Assembly (NCBI RefSeq): GCF_050389775.1
Contig: NZ_CP177146.1
Coordinates: forward strand, 62,001-126,000
From: Marinibacterium sp050389775
GTDB lineage: Bacteria > Pseudomonadota > Alphaproteobacteria > Rhodobacterales > Rhodobacteraceae
DNA length: 64,000 bases
Direction of reading: 5' to 3'
This document shows positions 1 through 9,121 of this stretch, one piece after another (position 1 is the stretch's first letter; each line of letters begins with the position of its first letter). Position numbers and translations under genes: made by a program. The notes under the pieces were generated by a model, which was not told the origin of the DNA, made no database searches, and saw nothing but the letters and a program-made list of their open reading frames with translations.

Positions 1-41
1 ACACGCCAGCGGCTCGTGAACTGAGCGCGGAAGGACCCGAC

Positions 42-938
42 ATGATCCAATTCGGCACCAACCCGATTGCCTGGGCCAATGACGACGACCACAGCCTGGG
101 CGCCGACATCCCCACCGCCCGCATCCTCGAAGAGGCCAGCCGGCTGATCGGCTTCGACGGCATCGAAAACGGCCACCGCTGGCCTGCCGATCCCGAGGAC
201 CTGCGCTTGTTGATGGAGGAATACGGGCTAAGCTTCATCTCGGGCTGGCATTCGCTGAACCTGCTGGCCCAGTCGGTCGAGGACGAAAAGCGCGCGATCC
301 AGCCGCATCTGGACCGGCTGAAACACAACGGCTGCACCGTCTGCATCGCCTGCGAGACGTCGAATTCGGTGCAGGGGCTGGACCGGCCCCTGGCCGAACG
401 TCCGGTGCTGGACGCCGCCGGCATGGCCGATTTCGGTGCCAGGGTCGAAGAGATCGCGGCCTATTGCGCGGGCCAGGGCATCACGCTGGTCTATCACCAC
501 CACATGGGCACCGTGGTCGAAAGCCCCGGGGATATTGATGCCTTCATGGCGGCGACGGGGCCTGAAACCATGCTGCTCTTTGATGCCGGCCATTGTTACT
601 TCGGCGGCGGCGATCCCGAGGCGGTGCTGCGCAGGCACATCAGACGGGTCCGGCATTTCCATGCCAAGAATGTCCGCCCGGCCGTTCGCGACAGGGTCGC
701 GGCCGAGGGCATGTCCTTCATGGACGGCGTGCGCGCCGGGGTCTTCACCGTGCCGGGCGACCAGGATGGCGCCGTCGATTTCGAACCGCTGCTGCGGGTG
801 CTGGCCGATCACGGCTATGACGGCTGGATCGTGATCGAGGCCGAACAGGACCCCGACCAGCGCAACCCGCTGCTTTACCAGACGCTGGGGCTGCACACGC
901 TCAAGCGCATTGCCCGCGATTGCGGCCTGACAGGCTGA
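42..938 (+). CDS. iolE: Inosose dehydratase (myo-inosose-2 dehydratase)
   Basis: This cytosolic TIM-barrel lyase dehydrates scyllo-inosose to 3D-(3,5/4)-trihydroxycyclohexane-1,2-dione in myo-inositol catabolism. The 298-residue length is typical. Family signatures are visible: FGTNPIAWAND at the N-terminus, YHHHMGT near residue 152, DAGH near 187, HFHAKNVR near 208 and VIEAEQDP near 265, which supply the metal and substrate ligands. The ATG has AAGGAC a few bases upstream. iolB follows after 9 bp, so the two are an operon. The 41 bases before the gene hold the end of an upstream reading frame (TGA at 17-19 or 22-24 in two frames); iolD would be the usual neighbour, but this cannot be told from the sequence shown. 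Confidence 0.95.
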   Translation: MIQFGTNPIAWANDDDHSLGADIPTARILEEASRLIGFDGIENGHRWPADPEDLRLLMEEYGLSFISGWHSLNLLAQSVEDEKRAIQPHLDRLKHNGCTVCIACETSNSVQGLDRPLAERPVLDAAGMADFGARVEEIAAYCAGQGITLVYHHHMGTVVESPGDIDAFMAATGPETMLLFDAGHCYFGGGDPEAVLRRHIRRVRHFHAKNVRPAVRDRVAAEGMSFMDGVRAGVFTVPGDQDGAVDFEPLLRVLADHGYDGWIVIEAEQDPDQRNPLLYQTLGLHTLKRIARDCGLTG

Positions 939-947
939 GGATACCCC

Positions 948-1742
948 ATGCCCGATCTTCTCAAACGTCCCTTCGGCACCCATGGCAAGGTGCATCAGAT
1001 CACCCCCGAAAGTGCCGGCTGGCGCTATGTGGGCTTTGACCTGCACCGGTTGCGCGCGGGCGACAGCGTGGGCGAGGCCACGGGCGACACCGAGGTCATC
1101 CTCGTCATGGTCGAGGGCAAGGCCCGCCTGACCGGCGCGGGCCGGGATTGGGGCGACCTGGGCGAGCGCATGTGCGTCTTCGACAAGACCCCGCCCCATT
1201 GCCTCTACCTGCCGAACGGCAGCGAATGGACGGCGGAGGCCACGACCGATTGCACCATCGCGGTTTGCAAGGCACCGGGCAGATCCGGCCACGCGCCGCG
1301 CCTGATCGGGCCCGACGGCATCACGCTGACCCAGCGCGGCGAAGGCAGCAACACGCGGTTCATCAACAACATCGCCATGGAAAACGAGGATTACGCCGAC
1401 AGCCTGCTGGTGACCGAGGTCTTCACCCCGGCGGGAAACTGGTCCTCCTATCCGTCTCATCGTCACGACGAGGATGATTACCCCCGCATCACCTATCTGG
1501 AGGAAACCTATTACCATCGCCTGAATCCCGCTGATGGTTTTGGCATCCAGCGGGTCTATACCGACGATCTTCAGCTGAACGAAACCATGGCCGTGCATGA
1601 CCACGACGTGGTCTGCGTGCCGCGCGGCCATCACCCCTGCGGCGCGCCGCATGGGTTCGAGATGTATTACCTCAACGTGATGGCCGGCCCGCTGCGCAAA
1701 TGGCGCTTTGTCGCCGCGCCGCCCGTCGAACACCTGATGTAG
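948..1742 (+). CDS. iolB: 5-deoxy-glucuronate isomerase
   Basis: IolB isomerises 5-deoxy-D-glucuronate to 2-deoxy-5-keto-D-gluconate (DKG), the substrate of IolC. The 264-residue bicupin protein carries the metal-binding cluster SYPSHRHDEDD near residues 166-176, with the following conserved EETYYHRLNP, and a later HHPCGAPHGFEMYYLN block near 225-240, all characteristic of the KduI/IolB family. It starts 9 bp after iolE and is followed 11 bp later by a TIM-barrel gene, so the three are probably cotranscribed. The kinase that uses its product, iolC, lies about 46 kb away at 47858 rather than in this operon. Confidence 0.95.
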   Translation: MPDLLKRPFGTHGKVHQITPESAGWRYVGFDLHRLRAGDSVGEATGDTEVILVMVEGKARLTGAGRDWGDLGERMCVFDKTPPHCLYLPNGSEWTAEATTDCTIAVCKAPGRSGHAPRLIGPDGITLTQRGEGSNTRFINNIAMENEDYADSLLVTEVFTPAGNWSSYPSHRHDEDDYPRITYLEETYYHRLNPADGFGIQRVYTDDLQLNETMAVHDHDVVCVPRGHHPCGAPHGFEMYYLNVMAGPLRKWRFVAAPPVEHLM

Positions 1743-1753
1743 GGGACCAGGCC

Positions 1754-2533
1754 GTGACCCAACCTTTCCAACTGGCAGCCTGCGCCGAGATGCTCTGGCC
1801 CGACCGGCCGATCGACTGGCGCGCCGCGCGGCTGACCGAACGCGGGCTTGGCGTGGGGCTGTGGAACTGGCCCGACCACGATCTGGACCGGCTCGAAGCC
1901 GTGCGCGCCGATTACACGATCATGAACGGCTATCTCGAAGGCCGGCTGGCCGATGACGAGGGCGCGGCGATGCTGCTGGCCTCAGCCCGCGAGACCGCGC
2001 AGGTCGGCAAGCGGCTGGGGGTGCGGCGGCTGAACCTGCATGGCACCGGTCTGGGCGAGGGCGGCATCCCGATCCGGCAATGCGAGGTGGTGACGGGCGA
2101 GATGTGGCTGAAAGCCCGCGACACGCTGCACCGGATCTGCGACCTGGCCGAGGAGGAAGGTGTTGTTTTCACGTTGGAAAACCTCAACCTTATGGATCAC
2201 CCGGGCTGCCCCTTCGGATCGACGGCCGATGTGCTGGCGCTGGTCTCGTCGGTCGACCGGCCCGGGCTGCGCATCAATCTCGATCTCTATCATACCCAGA
2301 TCGGCGAAGGTGACCTGCTGCGCTGGTGCGAACGGTGCCTGCCCTGGATCGGCGAGATCCAGGTGGCCGACAATCCCGGCCGGTTCGAACCGGGCACGGG
2401 CGAGATCAACTATCCCGGCGTGGCGCAGGCGCTGGCCCGTATGGGCTATCGCGGGCCGGTCGGGATGGAGGCCTTTGCCCAGGGCGACAGCGACGCGGCG
2501 GTCGACGCCTTCGTGGCGGCCTTCACGCTCTGA
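1754..2533 (+). CDS. TIM-barrel sugar isomerase, hydroxypyruvate-isomerase-like
   Basis: This 259-residue protein belongs to the AP-endonuclease-2 / xylose-isomerase-like TIM-barrel family. The block VADNPGRFEPGTGEINYPG near residues 207-225 closely matches the hydroxypyruvate isomerase (Hyi) signature, and the Glu of FTLENLN, the Asp of NLDLYHTQ and the Glu of VGMEAF are likely metal ligands. The reading frame runs back into iolB; the GTG at 1754 was chosen because AGGGGACC lies just upstream and the family motifs begin there. In an iol operon it could act on an inosose or a 2-keto sugar instead of hydroxypyruvate, so the substrate is not settled. It converges on the next gene, and the two stop regions overlap by 11 bp. 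Confidence 0.8.
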   Translation: MTQPFQLAACAEMLWPDRPIDWRAARLTERGLGVGLWNWPDHDLDRLEAVRADYTIMNGYLEGRLADDEGAAMLLASARETAQVGKRLGVRRLNLHGTGLGEGGIPIRQCEVVTGEMWLKARDTLHRICDLAEEEGVVFTLENLNLMDHPGCPFGSTADVLALVSSVDRPGLRINLDLYHTQIGEGDLLRWCERCLPWIGEIQVADNPGRFEPGTGEINYPGVAQALARMGYRGPVGMEAFAQGDSDAAVDAFVAAFTL

Positions 2534-5500
2534 CCCCCCGCGCGGCCAGCGCCCGGGCCGCCCGTGCCTCAAAGGCGGTTGCGCCCTGGCGCCGGGCGAT
2601 GGCCCGGGCGCGCATCAGGGCGCGGCGGGCGCTGTCGCGCCGGTCCAGGGTCTCGGCCATCTGGGCCCAGAGCCGGTGCAGCTCGGCATCGTACCAGGTC
2701 TCGCCGGTGGTGCGCGACAGCCGCAGGGCGCGGCGCAGCGTGGCCAGGCCCGCCCGTGCATCCCCTTGCCGCCATTGGGTTTCCGCCAGCAGGCCCAGCC
2801 CGTGCGGCAGGGTCGACCGCACCTCCATCCGGTCGAAACTGGCGATGCCCCGGTGCAGCTCGTCCAGCCCGCCGGCATCGCCCAGGGCGGCGCGGGCCCA
2901 GCCTGACAGCATCTGCCCGGCGGGATGCCAAAAGGCGATGTCGGCCGCCTCGCAGGTGGCGATCAACGCGCCGGCCCGCTCACGCATCAGCTCGACCTGT
3001 CCGTTTTCGCGGGCCACCAGCGCCCCGGCCCAAAGCACCTGGGCCAGCCCAAAGGGCTGATCCAGCGTGCCGGCCAGGTGCAGGCCGGTGGCGATATGGT
3101 CCTCGGCCCGGGCGCTGTCGCCCAGCACCTGATAGACGCAGGCCGCGACCTGGTGGCAGACGATCGCCGGGTTCTCGCCAAACAGCGCCGTGGCATCGGC
3201 ATGGGCGGCCGGGTCCTCGACGGCCAGCACGGCATCGACCAGCGGCGGACAGGCCCGGGGCTCGCCGGTGAAGAACCGGGTCATCGCCACGGCATTGCGC
3301 GCGGCCATAGCCATGGCCACCGGCGCATTGCCGGCCCGGGCCGAGAGCTCGGCGGCCAGGGCGCGGGCCCGCCCCATCTCGGCCCGCGACACGTGATAAT
3401 TCCACAGCCCGGCCAGCACCGGCACGGCCTGGCCCGGATCGTCCTCGGGGCGCAGCAGGTCATGGGCCCGGGCATAGACGTCGGGGAGTTCGGGCGCGGT
3501 GAACCCGTCGCTGAGGATCACCGCCGCGCCTAGCCCGACCAGCAGGGGCAGGGCGTCGCGCGGGGTATCGACCGCGCGGGGATCGCGCGCCTGGCAATCG
3601 AGCGCGGCGCGGAACTGGGCCGCGGCATCGGCCCCGGCGCCCCGGCCAAGCGCTTCCTGCGCGGCCATCCCGCGATAGCGCGCGGCCCGGGGCCAGTCGC
3701 CGGCGCGCTGGAAATGGTCGGCCAGTTGCGGGGCGATCTCATCGGTCCGACCGGCATGGCCGCGTTCCAGCCGGGCGCCGATGCGCTGGTGCAGCCCGCG
3801 CCGGCCGGCCACCGGCAGGGCCGCATAGAGCGCCTCGCGGTAGAGCGCATGGCGAAATGCATAGCCCGAGGCCAGCGTGCCGTCGGGCCAGCCGATCGGC
3901 CCGTCGGGCGCAATGAACCGGCGCTGGCGGGCCAGGTGTTCCAGCTGGCGTTCGACCTCTTCGATGCCGGTTCCGTTGCTGGTACGGCCATCCTCTTCGA
4001 TATCGGCCAGGGCGGCGGCGGAAAAGCGCGGTCCGGCCACGCTGGCCCGGTCGAGCAGGGCGCGTTCGGCCGGGTCCAGGCGGGCGATCTGATTGGCGAT
4101 GAACCCCCGTGCACCGGGTTCGGCCCGGGCGATCAGCTCGGCCACCGGCTGATCCAGCCGCCATTGGCCGGGATTGCCGCCGTGATCCGCCGTGATCCCC
4201 CCGGTCCGGACCCAGTGATCGGCCAGCGCATCGACAAGGATGGCATGGCCCTCGGTCCGCGCGGCCAGCGCCCCGGCCAGGTCGTCGGGGAAGGCATGGC
4301 CGGGGAACCGCTGGGCCAGGTAATCGCCCACCGCCGCCCGGTCGAGCCCGGCCAGTTGCAGCGCACGGAACCCGTCCAGCCGGTCGAGATGGCCGATCGT
4401 CCCGGTCAGCGCGCCCAGCCCGGCCTCGTCGGGCCGGTACGTGCCCAGAACCATCAGCCGCGCCGGCCCGCGATGCAGCGACCAGGCCGCCAGCCAGGCC
4501 AGGGTCGAGGGATCGGCCCAATGCAGGTCCTCGATCACCAGGATACCCGGCCGTTGGGCCGTCAGCGCCTCCATCAGGGCATGAAATTCGCGCAGCATCG
4601 GGTCCGGGCCGTCGGACCGGGGTGCCGTGGCTCCGTGCCTGTCGGCCCCGGGCAGGTGCGGGCGCCAGCTGGGCCCGGCCTCGGCCAGGGCGCGCCGGGC
4701 GGTTGCGGCCATCTCGCCGGTCAGCAGGCGTTGCAGGGCTTCGATCAGCGGACCGTAGGGCTCGCGCGCGCCTTCATGGGGGATGCACTGGCCCCGGGCG
4801 ACCCAGACCGGGGCGTCGTCGTCCAGCCCGGCCAGGAAGGTGTCACACAGCCGGGTCTTGCCCGCGCCCGGCTCGCCGGACACCAGCGCCACGGACCGCC
4901 GGCCCTGCCGGGCCTCGGCGGCGGCGCGGGCCAGGGCTGTGATCTCGGCGGCGCGGCCGACGCAGATCTCGGCCCGGAGCGGGGCGGTGGCGGCCGCGCC
5001 CAGCAGGGGGATCGGGCGGCGCAGCCGATAGCCCCGCCGCCCGACGGTTTCGACATGGACGGGATCGGCGGCGCTGTCGCCCAGCAGCTGGCGCAATTCG
5101 CGGATGCATTGCTTGGGCCCGGCCTCGTTGCCATGGCGCCGGCCCCAGACCCGCTGGCGCAGCTCTTCCTGGCTGACCACCCGGCCGGGCTGGTCCATCA
5201 GGGCCTGCAGGACGGCCAGCGTCTTGGGCCGCAGATCAAGCGCCCGGCCGTCGCGCCAGAGCTGGCCGCTGGTCACATCCAGCGCCAGGCCTGTTGCAGG
5301 CGCCTGCGCGGGGTGTCGGGCGGGTGGGTCATCCGGCGCCCGGGGAGGGGCGGTTGCCACGGATGGGATCGTAGGCGGGGCATCGGGCAATGCGATGGTC
5401 GGGACAGCTGTCGAGGTGTCGGACGACGCGGCGGACGGGACAACCGACGGGGCTTCAGACGTCTCCACGGACGGCACACCAGAGGGGGTACCGGAAGACG

Positions 5501-5657
5501 CAGCCGATGTGACAACCGACGGGGCTTCAGGCGCGCCGGACTGCCAGACACCAGATGGGCCGACAGTGGGGCCAGGAGTCGGGGCACCAGTCGGGGCATC
5601 GCCCATGTCGTTGCCATCTGCCCGCAGGGGGGCCGCGCGTCCCGTCGTGTCGTTCAT
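2523..5657 (-). CDS. Large wHTH / AAA-ATPase / TPR transcriptional regulator
   Basis: This 1044-residue protein has a low-complexity Ala/Pro/Ser/Thr leader (residues 1-120), an OmpR/CadC-type winged helix (about 122-215, ending in VETVGRRGYRLR), an AAA/STAND-like ATPase with Walker A GEPGAGKT at 261-268 and Walker B ILVIEDLHWAD near 375, and a long helical TPR-like C-terminus. The layout resembles AfsR/MalT-type signal-responsive activators in which ATP hydrolysis gates DNA binding; the target is unknown. The leader contains a 24-residue repeat (see the repeat at 5313-5528). It is divergent from the TpsB gene across an unusually AT-rich 147-bp spacer, so control of tpsB is a reasonable guess. 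The start at 5657 is the first Met in frame. Confidence 0.8.
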   Translation of the reverse strand: MNDTTGRAAPLRADGNDMGDAPTGAPTPGPTVGPSGVWQSGAPEAPSVVTSAASSGTPSGVPSVETSEAPSVVPSAASSDTSTAVPTIALPDAPPTIPSVATAPPRAPDDPPARHPAQAPATGLALDVTSGQLWRDGRALDLRPKTLAVLQALMDQPGRVVSQEELRQRVWGRRHGNEAGPKQCIRELRQLLGDSAADPVHVETVGRRGYRLRRPIPLLGAAATAPLRAEICVGRAAEITALARAAAEARQGRRSVALVSGEPGAGKTRLCDTFLAGLDDDAPVWVARGQCIPHEGAREPYGPLIEALQRLLTGEMAATARRALAEAGPSWRPHLPGADRHGATAPRSDGPDPMLREFHALMEALTAQRPGILVIEDLHWADPSTLAWLAAWSLHRGPARLMVLGTYRPDEAGLGALTGTIGHLDRLDGFRALQLAGLDRAAVGDYLAQRFPGHAFPDDLAGALAARTEGHAILVDALADHWVRTGGITADHGGNPGQWRLDQPVAELIARAEPGARGFIANQIARLDPAERALLDRASVAGPRFSAAALADIEEDGRTSNGTGIEEVERQLEHLARQRRFIAPDGPIGWPDGTLASGYAFRHALYREALYAALPVAGRRGLHQRIGARLERGHAGRTDEIAPQLADHFQRAGDWPRAARYRGMAAQEALGRGAGADAAAQFRAALDCQARDPRAVDTPRDALPLLVGLGAAVILSDGFTAPELPDVYARAHDLLRPEDDPGQAVPVLAGLWNYHVSRAEMGRARALAAELSARAGNAPVAMAMAARNAVAMTRFFTGEPRACPPLVDAVLAVEDPAAHADATALFGENPAIVCHQVAACVYQVLGDSARAEDHIATGLHLAGTLDQPFGLAQVLWAGALVARENGQVELMRERAGALIATCEAADIAFWHPAGQMLSGWARAALGDAGGLDELHRGIASFDRMEVRSTLPHGLGLLAETQWRQGDARAGLATLRRALRLSRTTGETWYDAELHRLWAQMAETLDRRDSARRALMRARAIARRQGATAFEARAARALAARGVRA
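5313..5528 (-). repeat. 72-bp in-frame tandem repeat in the regulator leader
   Basis: Three diverged 72-bp units (24 codons) encode an EAPSVV-type Ala/Ser/Pro segment in the regulator's leader, residues about 44-115. The first two units share a perfect 20-bp block at 5439-5458 and 5511-5530, exactly 72 bp apart. The third unit is much more degenerate. Confidence 0.7.
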
Positions 5658-5804
5658 GGCCGAGATTATACCCAGGTTGAACCATTTTTAGACTGTGATT
5701 TGTGTTTTGTTTCAAGTCTGTCGGTGTCCTGCACATCGGCAAGGGCGCATCGCGTGGCAATGCGTGACAACAAGGCCGCAACCGCCTAAGCCGCATCAGG
5801 GGCG
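5658..5804. promoter_or_regulatory. Divergent AT-rich promoter region
   Basis: The 147-bp spacer between the ATPase regulator (minus) and tpsB (plus) is far richer in A/T than its surroundings around 5680-5720, with runs of T. It must hold both divergent promoters. No clear operator palindrome was found. Confidence 0.5.
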
Positions 5805-7544
5805 ATGGGCCGGACAAAGAAAAGGGCAAGGGGCATGACGACACGCGCAACGGGCAGGGCATCGCGCCCGCGCCATCCTGTCCGGCGGGCCGGCCTGCTG
5901 GTCGCCGCCCTTCCCTTGGCGGCCGGTCTGAGTGCCGGTCTGGGCGGCACCGCCCGGGCGCAAAGCGCCGGAGGTGTCGAACAGGCCGTCGCCGGCCAGA
6001 CCACCATCCTGCAGCGCTTCACCCCGCCGCCCAAGGTCGGCACCGTCGACCTGGCTGTCCAGGACCAGCGCAAGCGCGTGCCCGAGGACCGCGCCGAACA
6101 GATCCGCTTCACCCTGCGCTCGGTGCGGCTGGATGGCGGTGGCACCGTGCCCCTGGCCAATATCGAGCCGATCTGGCAGGACCGCATCGGCCAGCAGATC
6201 AGCCTGGCCGATCTCTACCGCATGGCCGAGGCCGTCGACGCGGCTTATGTCCGGGCCGGGTATTTCTCGCTGACCGTCGTGCCGGTACAGGATTATGCCA
6301 CCGGCCATGTCTCGCTGCGGGTCTATGAAGGCTATGTCGAGACGGTCGAGATCGTCAGCGACATTCCCGGCATCGAACAGCGCCTGGAGCCCTATATCCG
6401 CCGGATCACCGCCATGCGCCCGATCCGCATCGCCGAGGCCGAACGGGTGCTGCTGTTGATGGCCGACCTGGGCGGGCTGGCCATCGACGGGCTGTTCATC
6501 CCGCCCGACCGGCCCAGCGGCGGCGGCAAGCTGCGGCTTGAGGTGGGGTTCACCCGCCAGACCGGGGCCGTGGTCTTTGACAACCTGGGCACCAGCGATG
6601 TCGGGCCGCTGGAACTGTCGGCCAGCTATGCCGTCAACGACCTGCTGGGGCTTTACGAAACAACCTCGCTGGTGGCCGTCACGGTGCCCAATTCGCCGGA
6701 CGAGCTGGCGCTCTTGCAGATCGGCCAGGATTTTCCCATCGGCCATGACGGGCTGAGCGCGGGGTATACCTTTACCCATGTCACCACCCGGCCCAGCGGC
6801 GAATACCGCCATGACGACATCAAGATCGAGACGGTGATCGGCACGGCCTACCTGCGCTATCCCCTGCTGCGCAGCCAGGAACAGAGCCTTTTCGCCTCGT
6901 TCGAGGTCAACCTGCGCAACGACGACATCGATGCCATGGGCACCCGGGTCGACCGCAGCCGGGCCCGCTGGGCCACGGCCGAGCTGAGCTATGACCGCCA
7001 GCTGGACAAGGGCGCGATCGAGGTCAGCGGCAGCCTGAACCAGGGCCTGGGCGTCGATGTCTCGCGCCCCGGAGTGCCGTCGGATTTCCGCTTTGGCCGG
7101 GTCGACCTGGATTACGGCCGTCCGCTGGGCGCGGATTTCGGCCTGCGCATTCGGGCGGTGGGCCAATATGCCCCCGGGCCCCTGCCGGCCGCGACCCAGG
7201 TCTCGCTGGGCGGCGATCCCTATGGCTGGGCCTTTGACGGCGGCGCGCTGGCCGGCGACAGCGGGGCGGCCACGGCAATCGAGCTCAGCCGCGATTTCGA
7301 GACCGGTCTGGACGCCCTGCCGATGCTCACCCTGACCGGCTTTGCCGATTACGGCGTGGTCTGGAACAACGATGTCACGCCCGACCAGGAACGCGGCACG
7401 CTGGGCTCGGTCGGGCTGGGGGTCAGCTTCATGCTGGCAGAGCGCGCGCATGTCCAGCTGGTCGCCGCCACGCCCTGGGATGTCGAGGCGGGGATGGACG
7501 ATCCCGGCACGCGGGTGTTCTTTCAGGTGGCCGTGCCGTTCTGA
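5805..7544 (+). CDS. Two-partner-secretion outer-membrane transporter (ShlB/FhaC family)
   Basis: TpsB proteins are 16-stranded outer-membrane beta-barrels that export a large TpsA exoprotein. This 579-residue protein has a basic N-terminus with RRAGLLVAALPLAAG as signal-peptide core and an ARAQS cleavage region near residue 48, POTRA domains (about 95-260), and a C-terminal barrel with a conserved GFADYG motif near 515. It ends in Phe (VAVPF), as outer-membrane proteins do. The usual VRGF/Y loop motif appears only as LGGDPYGW. ATG 5805 and ATG 5835 are both plausible starts; neither has a clearly superior ribosome site. No TpsA gene lies beside it. A hairpin at 7556-7580 separates it from the convergent aldehyde dehydrogenase. 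Confidence 0.85.
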   Translation: MGRTKKRARGMTTRATGRASRPRHPVRRAGLLVAALPLAAGLSAGLGGTARAQSAGGVEQAVAGQTTILQRFTPPPKVGTVDLAVQDQRKRVPEDRAEQIRFTLRSVRLDGGGTVPLANIEPIWQDRIGQQISLADLYRMAEAVDAAYVRAGYFSLTVVPVQDYATGHVSLRVYEGYVETVEIVSDIPGIEQRLEPYIRRITAMRPIRIAEAERVLLLMADLGGLAIDGLFIPPDRPSGGGKLRLEVGFTRQTGAVVFDNLGTSDVGPLELSASYAVNDLLGLYETTSLVAVTVPNSPDELALLQIGQDFPIGHDGLSAGYTFTHVTTRPSGEYRHDDIKIETVIGTAYLRYPLLRSQEQSLFASFEVNLRNDDIDAMGTRVDRSRARWATAELSYDRQLDKGAIEVSGSLNQGLGVDVSRPGVPSDFRFGRVDLDYGRPLGADFGLRIRAVGQYAPGPLPAATQVSLGGDPYGWAFDGGALAGDSGAATAIELSRDFETGLDALPMLTLTGFADYGVVWNNDVTPDQERGTLGSVGLGVSFMLAERAHVQLVAATPWDVEAGMDDPGTRVFFQVAVPF

Positions 7545-7555
7545 GGCCACCGCCT

Positions 7556-7580
7556 GCGCGGGCCGTCATCCGGCCCGCGC
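7556..7580. terminator. Bidirectional hairpin between convergent genes
   Basis: A perfect 10-bp GC-rich stem (GCGCGGGCCG, 5-nt loop, CGGCCCGCGC) lies between the stop codons of tpsB and the aldehyde dehydrogenase. There is no T-tract, but position and stability suggest a shared terminator or 3'-end barrier. Confidence 0.6.
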
Positions 7581-7594
7581 GATCGGCCGGCCGG

Positions 7595-9121
7595 TCAGTC
7601 GATGTCAAAGACCACGCCCTGGGCCAGGGGCAGTTCGCGGGAATAGTTGATCGTGTTGGTCGCCCGGCGCATGTAGGCCCGCCAGGCATCCGAACCGCTT
7701 TCGCGCCCGCCGCCGGTTTCCTTCTCGCCGCCGAAGGCCCCGCCGATCTCGGCGCCCGAGGTGCCGATGTTGACATTGGCAATGCCGCAATCCGACCCCC
7801 GGGCCGACAGGAAGGTTTCCATCTCGCGCAGGTCGGTCGTGAAGATCGACGAGGACAGCCCGCCACCCACGGCATTGTGCTGGTCGAGCACGGTGTCGAA
7901 ATCGCTGTAGCGCATCACGTAGAGGATCGGCGCGAAGGTCTCGCGCAGGACCGGGCCGTCGTGAACGGGCATCTCGACCAGGGCGGGCTTGACGTAATAG
8001 GCCGCCTCGCCGGCCACGTCCTGGCGTTCACCCCCGGTCACGGCCCCGCCCAGCCCGGCCGCCTCGGCCAGGGCGGATTGCATGGCCTCGTAGGCCGCCC
8101 CGTCGATCAGCGGCCCGACCAGGGCCTGGCTGTCCAGCGGGTTGCCCACGGTGACCGACCCATAGGCCTTTTTCAGCGCCGGCACGATCTGGTCGAAGAT
8201 GCTGTCATGGACAAAGAGCCGGCGCATCGTGGTGCAGCGCTGGCCGGCCGTGCCCATGGCACCAAAGGCAATGGCCCGCAGCGCCATGTCCAGGTCGGCC
8301 GACGGGCAGACGATGCCCGCGTTGTTGCCACCCAGCTCCAGGATGCACTTGCCGAAGCGCGCCGCCACCCGGGGACCGACGATGCGCCCCATCCGGGTCG
8401 AGCCGGTGGCCGAGATCAGCGCCACGGATGGGCTGTCGACCAGCGCCTCGCCCAGGGCCGGGCCGCCGACCAGCACCTGGCTCAGCCCCTCGGGCGCGTC
8501 ATCGCCGAACCGGGCCAGCGCCCGGTCCAGCACGGCCTGGCAGGCCAGCGCGGTCAGCGGGGTTTTCTCAGACGGTTTCCAGATCACCGGATCGCCGCAG
8601 ACCAAGGCCAGCGCGGCGTTCCAGCACCAGGGCGCGCAGGGGAAGTTGAACGCCGTGATGATGCCCACGACCCCCAGCGGATGCCAGGTTTCCATCATCC
8701 GGTGGCCGGGCCGCTCGGTGGCAATGGTCAGCCCGTAGAGCTGGCGCGACAGGCCGACGGCAAAGTCGCAGATGTCGATCATCTCCTGCACTTCGCCCAG
8801 CCCTTCGGACGGGCTCTTGCCGGCCTCGATCGACACCATCCGGCCCAAGTCGTCCTTGGCCTTGCGCAATTCCTCGGCATAAAGCCGCACCAGCTCGCCC
8901 CGGCGCGGGGCGGGCACCATGCGCCAGGCGCGAAAGGCCCGGGACGCGCGCTCGATCGCCGCCGCGGCATCGGCGGGGCCGTGTTCGGCCAGGCTGGCCA
9001 CCGGCGTGCCCGTCACGGGCGAGACAACGGCCAGGCCGCCGGCCACGTCCAGGTCCTGCGGCGCGCCGCAGGCCGTCATCGTGTCGCGGGTGATCTGGCG
9101 CAGGTCGGTGCTCTGGGTCAT
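7595..9121 (-). CDS. amaB: L-piperidine-6-carboxylate / 2-aminoadipate semialdehyde dehydrogenase (ALDH7 type)
   Basis: This NAD(P)-dependent aldehyde dehydrogenase (508 residues) oxidises the open form of piperidine-6-carboxylate to L-2-aminoadipate in lysine/pipecolate catabolism. ALDH7 (antiquitin) hallmarks are present: FNFPCAPW with Asn159, Glu262 in LELGGNN, catalytic Cys296 in GTAGQRCTT, and the family-specific C-terminal block GAFGGEKETGGGRESGSDAW. ATG 9121 was chosen over the longer frame because GGAAAGGAC lies just upstream. It is divergent from a LysR regulator, and the FAD oxidase beyond that gene would supply its substrate, matching the Pseudomonas amaA/amaB pair. The symbol rests on family and context, not on an assay. 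Confidence 0.85.
   Translation of the reverse strand: MTQSTDLRQITRDTMTACGAPQDLDVAGGLAVVSPVTGTPVASLAEHGPADAAAAIERASRAFRAWRMVPAPRRGELVRLYAEELRKAKDDLGRMVSIEAGKSPSEGLGEVQEMIDICDFAVGLSRQLYGLTIATERPGHRMMETWHPLGVVGIITAFNFPCAPWCWNAALALVCGDPVIWKPSEKTPLTALACQAVLDRALARFGDDAPEGLSQVLVGGPALGEALVDSPSVALISATGSTRMGRIVGPRVAARFGKCILELGGNNAGIVCPSADLDMALRAIAFGAMGTAGQRCTTMRRLFVHDSIFDQIVPALKKAYGSVTVGNPLDSQALVGPLIDGAAYEAMQSALAEAAGLGGAVTGGERQDVAGEAAYYVKPALVEMPVHDGPVLRETFAPILYVMRYSDFDTVLDQHNAVGGGLSSSIFTTDLREMETFLSARGSDCGIANVNIGTSGAEIGGAFGGEKETGGGRESGSDAWRAYMRRATNTINYSRELPLAQGVVFDID

Noticed and set aside
1..41. Tail of an upstream gene, perhaps iolD
   Set aside because: Only a few codons are available and two frames have a TGA (17-19 and 22-24), so identity cannot be supported.
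228..1733. A 501-codon minus-strand frame over iolE and iolB
   Set aside because: It is a shadow of two well-recognised genes on the other strand.
5796..7550. A 584-codon minus-strand frame over tpsB
   Set aside because: The plus strand encodes a convincing TpsB with a signal peptide and C-terminal Phe; the antisense product has no recognisable feature.
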